The position numbers and the translations under genes were made by a program. Below the pieces are notes generated by a model. The model was not told the origin of the DNA. It saw nothing but the letters and a program-made list of their open reading frames with translations, and ran no database searches. Below are positions 16,698-19,689 of a stretch of DNA of 19,689 nt, one piece after another (the first letter of the stretch is position 1; the number at the start of each line of letters is the position of its first letter). The DNA is from an uncultured Saprospiraceae bacterium. GTDB taxonomy: Bacteria > Bacteroidota > Bacteroidia > Chitinophagales > Saprospiraceae. The stretch is taken from the NCBI GenBank assembly GCA_937952155.1, contig CALFYH010000410.1, positions 1 to 19,689 on the forward strand, read 5' to 3'.

Positions 16698-17963
16698 TTA
16701 CCTGATTTTAAGTGTAATGACTGAAACAATAGCCAAGATGATCCCAATGATCCAAAATCTAGTTACAATTTTTGCTTCGTGCATTCCGTCCTTTTGGAAA
16801 TGATGATGCAACGGAGACATTTTAAATATTCTACGACCTTCGCCGTACTTCTTTTTTGTATATTTGAAATATGAAACCTGCAACATGACCGACAAATTTT
16901 CAGCTACGAAAATGCCGCATAATATAGGAATCAATAATTCTTTACGCAATAGTATCGCCAAGACTGCTATGATACCACCTATGGTCAAACTGCCAGTATC
17001 ACCCATAAATACCCTTGCTGGAAATGAATTGTGCCATAAAAATCCAATACAAGCGCCGAGAAAACAAGCCGAAAAAACCACTAATTCTGCTGAATTGGGA
17101 ATATAAAATACATTGAGATAATCTGCAATAATCGTATTACCAGATACATAAGCAAAAACACCCAGCGTGGCTGCTATTACTGCTGATGTACCAGCAGCCA
17201 ATCCATCAATCCCATCGGTTAGATTAGCCGCATTGGAGACTGCAGTAACAATAAATATTACAACCAGCGTAAAAATGATGGACAACCATAAATCGGTATT
17301 GTCACCAAAAAAACTAGCCAAATACTTGTAATCAAAATTATTGTCCTTCAAAAAAGGTACATTAGTTAGCGTTGTCTTTACATACGCCATTTCGGTCATT
17401 CGCGAGATATCATTTACACGAGGAAGTGGGATTTCATATTCTTTGATGATTTCAAATCCGCCAGCTTTTGCCTCTTGAAGTGGCATTCTGATGACCACAT
17501 CATTGGAAATAAGCATGGTAATACCTACAATGAGACCTAAAATAACCTGACCGAAAATTTTTGTCTTCCCACTCAGTCCATCTTTATTTTTCAGAAAGAC
17601 CTTGATATAATCATCTGCACCACCTATCAATCCAAGCCATATGGTCGTGAATATCATCAACCAAATATAGACATTGTCCAATTTAGCCAATAATAGGCAC
17701 GGGATCAATATAGCCATGATGATGATAATACCACCCATCGTTGGAGTACCTTCTTTGGCCTTTTGACCATCGAGACCCAACTCTCTGACTGTCTCACCTA
17801 TTTGCATTCGCTTCAGCTTGGTGATAATTTTTCCTCCAAAGACCAAAGAGATAATTAGGGACAAAATAATAGCGAAAGCTGCCCGAAAAGTGATATATTG
17901 AAATAACCCTGTGCCAGGCACATTGTAATATTTATCAATATATTCAAAAAAGTGGTACAACAT
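16698..17963 (-). CDS. mraY: Phospho-N-acetylmuramoyl-pentapeptide-transferase MraY
   Basis: Integral membrane enzyme that moves phospho-MurNAc-pentapeptide from UDP to undecaprenyl phosphate, giving lipid I. About ten membrane helices are visible. Active-site landmarks are GTPTMGGI (72-79), the aspartate pair D117-D118 in GGADDYIK, NLTDGIDGLA (247-256), GDTGSL (321-326) and SPLHHHFQ (383-390). At 421 residues it is longer than the E. coli enzyme (360). The difference is mostly a segment at about 158-225 between two helices, rich in charged residues, which Bacteroidetes MraY proteins usually carry. The start at 17963 gives the normal opening (KYYNVPGTGLFQYITFR). A 285-base spacer separates it from murE, while murD follows after 2 bases; it may therefore have its own promoter or processing site. 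Confidence 0.98.
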   Translation of the reverse strand: MLYHFFEYIDKYYNVPGTGLFQYITFRAAFAIILSLIISLVFGGKIITKLKRMQIGETVRELGLDGQKAKEGTPTMGGIIIIMAILIPCLLLAKLDNVYIWLMIFTTIWLGLIGGADDYIKVFLKNKDGLSGKTKIFGQVILGLIVGITMLISNDVVIRMPLQEAKAGGFEIIKEYEIPLPRVNDISRMTEMAYVKTTLTNVPFLKDNNFDYKYLASFFGDNTDLWLSIIFTLVVIFIVTAVSNAANLTDGIDGLAAGTSAVIAATLGVFAYVSGNTIIADYLNVFYIPNSAELVVFSACFLGACIGFLWHNSFPARVFMGDTGSLTIGGIIAVLAILLRKELLIPILCGIFVAENLSVMLQVSYFKYTKKKYGEGRRIFKMSPLHHHFQKDGMHEAKIVTRFWIIGIILAIVSVITLKIR

Positions 17964-18248
17964 TTGCTATATATATTTTAACTGTTTGTTTTTGTTTGTA
18001 ATGATGCCCTGATATTAGAACCATTTGGCATAAAATACATTCGCAAGCAAAAATTTTAACAGAGCAGTGAGCAATTCGAAACTTTTTCCAAAAAGATCCC
18101 ACTGCTACTGTTAAATCAACCTGAGAATGATAATAGAACCTAAATCTTTGATATTGTAAGGATTAAGGAAGGTATTAACTTGCAACCTAAGTTCAGAATT
18201 ATGATTGAGTATATTTACCTAATCAAAAAACTGAAATTACCGCAATAC
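17964..18248. other. Spacer between murE and mraY without a gene
   Basis: 285 bases with no credible reading frame on either strand, AT-rich, in a cluster whose other gaps are 2 to 30 bases. It contains the nested inverted repeat at 18058-18112 and a weaker one, AACTT/AAGTT (18177-18181 and 18189-18193). I searched the minus strand by eye for TAnnTTTG and found no good match, so a conventional promoter for mraY is not supported. murF, which sits here in many bacteria, is absent and no remnant of it is recognisable. Confidence 0.6.
18058..18112. repeat. Nested inverted repeat in the murE-mraY spacer
   Basis: AACAG (18058-18062) and GCAGTG (18064-18069) pair with CACTGC (18100-18105) and CTGTT (18108-18112), giving an 11-pair stem with a small internal bulge. 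Inside it, CTTTT (18082-18086) and AAAAG (18091-18095) form a second hairpin with a TCCA loop. No U-tract follows the outer stem on either strand, so it is not a normal terminator; a structured leader of mraY or an mRNA processing site fits better. Confidence 0.6.
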
Positions 18249-19689
18249 TTATTCCATTCCGAAATATTCCTTCAATATCTTTTTATCGTCAAAAGGAAAC
18301 TTTTCCCCTTTAATTTCTTGGTATGTTTCGTGACCTTTTCCGGCCACTAATATTATATCTTTATTACCTGACATCATGACGGCTGTTTTTATGGCCTGCC
18401 TTCTGTCGGATATTCGTATCATTTTCGCTTTATCCGCAGTATCCAATCCTGTTTCCATTTCATCTAAAATTTGTTCAGGATCCTCAGACCTAGGATTGTC
18501 ACTTGTCAAAATCACTTTATCAGACCATGTACAAGCCACTTTTGCCATAATTGGTCTTTTGGTAGCATCTCTGTCACCACCACAACCTACTACTGTCAGG
18601 ATTTTGCTGCCAGATAGATTTACTTTGTGAATGGTTTCGAGTACATTCTCCAATGCATCAGGAGTATGTGCATAATCCACGATACCACATTTGCCGGTGT
18701 TATTATCCACAATTTGTTCGAATCTGCCTTCTGCACCACGAAGTCCACTCAAAATCGCAAGCACATCGTCTGTCTCCATACCCAACTCTCTAGCAGCTCC
18801 AAAAACTAAGGCCAAGTTATATGCATTGAACTCACCTATTAGTCTAAAATACGCTTCTCTGTCATTGATGCGCAATTGAAGACCTTGTACTGAACTTTCG
18901 ATGATCTTTACTTTGTAATCACACATCGTCCTAAGTCCGTAAGTCAATTTGCGGGCTTTGGTATTTTGTACCATTACAAGTCCGTTTTTATCATCCGCAT
19001 TCACTAAGGCAAAAGCACTTGATGGCAAATGATCAAAAAATAACTTTTTGGCTGCGATATAATTTTTCATGGTCAAATGGTAATCCAAATGATCATGAGT
19101 AATATTTGTAAACAATGCACCATCAAACGTTAGTCCTGCGATACGATGTTGATCCACTGCATGCGAACTTACTTCCATAAACACATACGTACAACCCTCA
19201 TCCACCATACGCCTCAATAATTGATTCAAACTAATGGCATTCGGAGTGGTGTGTGTAGAAGGAATGGTTTCTCCTCCGATTTTATTTTCAACCGTTGACA
19301 GCAACCCCACTTTGTTACCGAGTTTCGAAAACAATCGGTATAACAAAGTAGCAACAGATGTTTTTCCATTTGTACCCGTAACCCCTACCAACTTTACTTT
19401 ATCGGCTGGGTTACCAAAATAATTTGCAGCCATTTCGCCTAAAGCAATAGAAGCATCTTTAACTACAATATATGTCGCCTTCTCATCTAATGCTAAAGGC
19501 AATACTTCACACACAACAACTGTTGCACCTTTATCAATCACTTGTTGAATGTATTGATGCCCATCAGTTGTAGTACCCTTCACAGCTACAAAGCAATCGC
19601 CATCACTCACCTTTCTGGAATCTTGTTGAATGGCACGCACAGCAGTAGCTTCATCGCCTTCAATGCGAACAACAGCAACTCCTTTTAAT
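18249..19689 (-). CDS. murE: UDP-MurNAc-L-Ala-D-Glu:meso-diaminopimelate ligase MurE (N-terminus outside window)
   Basis: ATP-dependent cytoplasmic ligase adding the third residue of the stem peptide. The frame stays open to the window edge: codons before the GTG at 19640 read LKGVAVVRIEGDEATA, so the gene starts beyond 19689 and few residues are missing. Numbering from that GTG: AIQQDSRKVSDGDCFVAVKG (3-22) is the typical first-domain entry, then the P-loop GTNGKTS (89-95), TTPNA (131-135), MEVSSHAVDQHR (155-166), THDHLDYH (181-188) and VDYAHTPDALE (321-331). DNPRSEDP (381-388) is the motif that goes with meso-diaminopimelate rather than lysine, so the wall is predicted to be diaminopimelate-type, normal for Bacteroidetes. 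Visible length of 479 residues compares with 495 in E. coli. It leads the part of the dcw cluster seen here. Confidence 0.97.
   Translation of the reverse strand, partial: LKGVAVVRIEGDEATAVRAIQQDSRKVSDGDCFVAVKGTTTDGHQYIQQVIDKGATVVVCEVLPLALDEKATYIVVKDASIALGEMAANYFGNPADKVKLVGVTGTNGKTSVATLLYRLFSKLGNKVGLLSTVENKIGGETIPSTHTTPNAISLNQLLRRMVDEGCTYVFMEVSSHAVDQHRIAGLTFDGALFTNITHDHLDYHLTMKNYIAAKKLFFDHLPSSAFALVNADDKNGLVMVQNTKARKLTYGLRTMCDYKVKIIESSVQGLQLRINDREAYFRLIGEFNAYNLALVFGAARELGMETDDVLAILSGLRGAEGRFEQIVDNNTGKCGIVDYAHTPDALENVLETIHKVNLSGSKILTVVGCGGDRDATKRPIMAKVACTWSDKVILTSDNPRSEDPEQILDEMETGLDTADKAKMIRISDRRQAIKTAVMMSGNKDIILVAGKGHETYQEIKGEKFPFDDKKILKEYFGME

Noticed and set aside
18249..19640. Complete murE starting at GTG 19640
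   Set aside because: The frame continues to the window edge and the extra residues fit the N-terminal domain of MurE; the gene is cut by the window.
7974..19689. Absence of murF and ddl from the dcw cluster as a sign of gene loss unique to this organism
   Set aside because: From general knowledge, Bacteroidetes dcw clusters commonly lack these genes at these positions, with copies elsewhere, so it is not unusual.
1..19689. CRISPR array, insertion sequence or prophage elements
   Set aside because: No regularly spaced repeats, transposase, integrase or terminal inverted repeats with target duplications were seen on either strand.

Overview
The window comes from a Bacteroidota chromosome, most likely a Saprospiria-type lineage. 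The reasons are a protein with a type IX secretion sorting tail, an FtsZ ending in the phylum's typical SFLxDNVD-like peptide, a Bacteroidetes-type promoter (TTTG-N20-TAnnTTTG), an Lnb/DUF4105-type membrane protein and AT-rich DNA. The finer lineage is an inference.

Left part (1-5598, plus strand): the C-terminal five-helix membrane domain of a DUF4105/Lnb-like protein cut by the window edge; an unrecognised exported protein (506-1744); an outer-membrane beta-barrel protein (1903-2592) followed by a clear terminator; and a 932-residue secreted FG-GAP/ASPIC-UnbV protein with a type IX sorting tail (2800-5598). Middle part (5606-7558, minus strand): two overlapping genes for unrecognised single-span membrane proteins, then a Uma2-family nuclease-fold protein with a well-matched promoter. 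This block is visibly more AT-rich than the division genes (one sampled 60-base line each: 25% against 45% GC) and looks accessory. Region 7559-7973 is non-coding and holds the promoter of the Uma2 gene, a strong minus-strand terminator and a 15-bp perfect hairpin directly after ftsZ.

Right part (7974-19689, minus strand): the division and cell wall (dcw) cluster, transcribed murE-mraY-murD-ftsW-murG-murC-ftsQ-ftsA-ftsZ. The enzymes build UDP-MurNAc-pentapeptide (MurC, MurD, MurE), load it on undecaprenyl phosphate (MraY), add GlcNAc (MurG) and polymerise it at the septum (FtsW with a partner transpeptidase outside the window). FtsQ, FtsA and FtsZ form the division machinery. murD to ftsZ is tightly packed with short gaps or overlaps. 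murE is separated from mraY by a 285-base spacer with a nested inverted repeat. murF and ddl are absent from the cluster, which I recall as usual in this phylum.

I found no CRISPR array, tRNA, rRNA, transposase or obvious new defence system. The least explained parts are the middle accessory block, the 3' region of ftsZ, the murE-mraY spacer and the exported protein at 506-1744.
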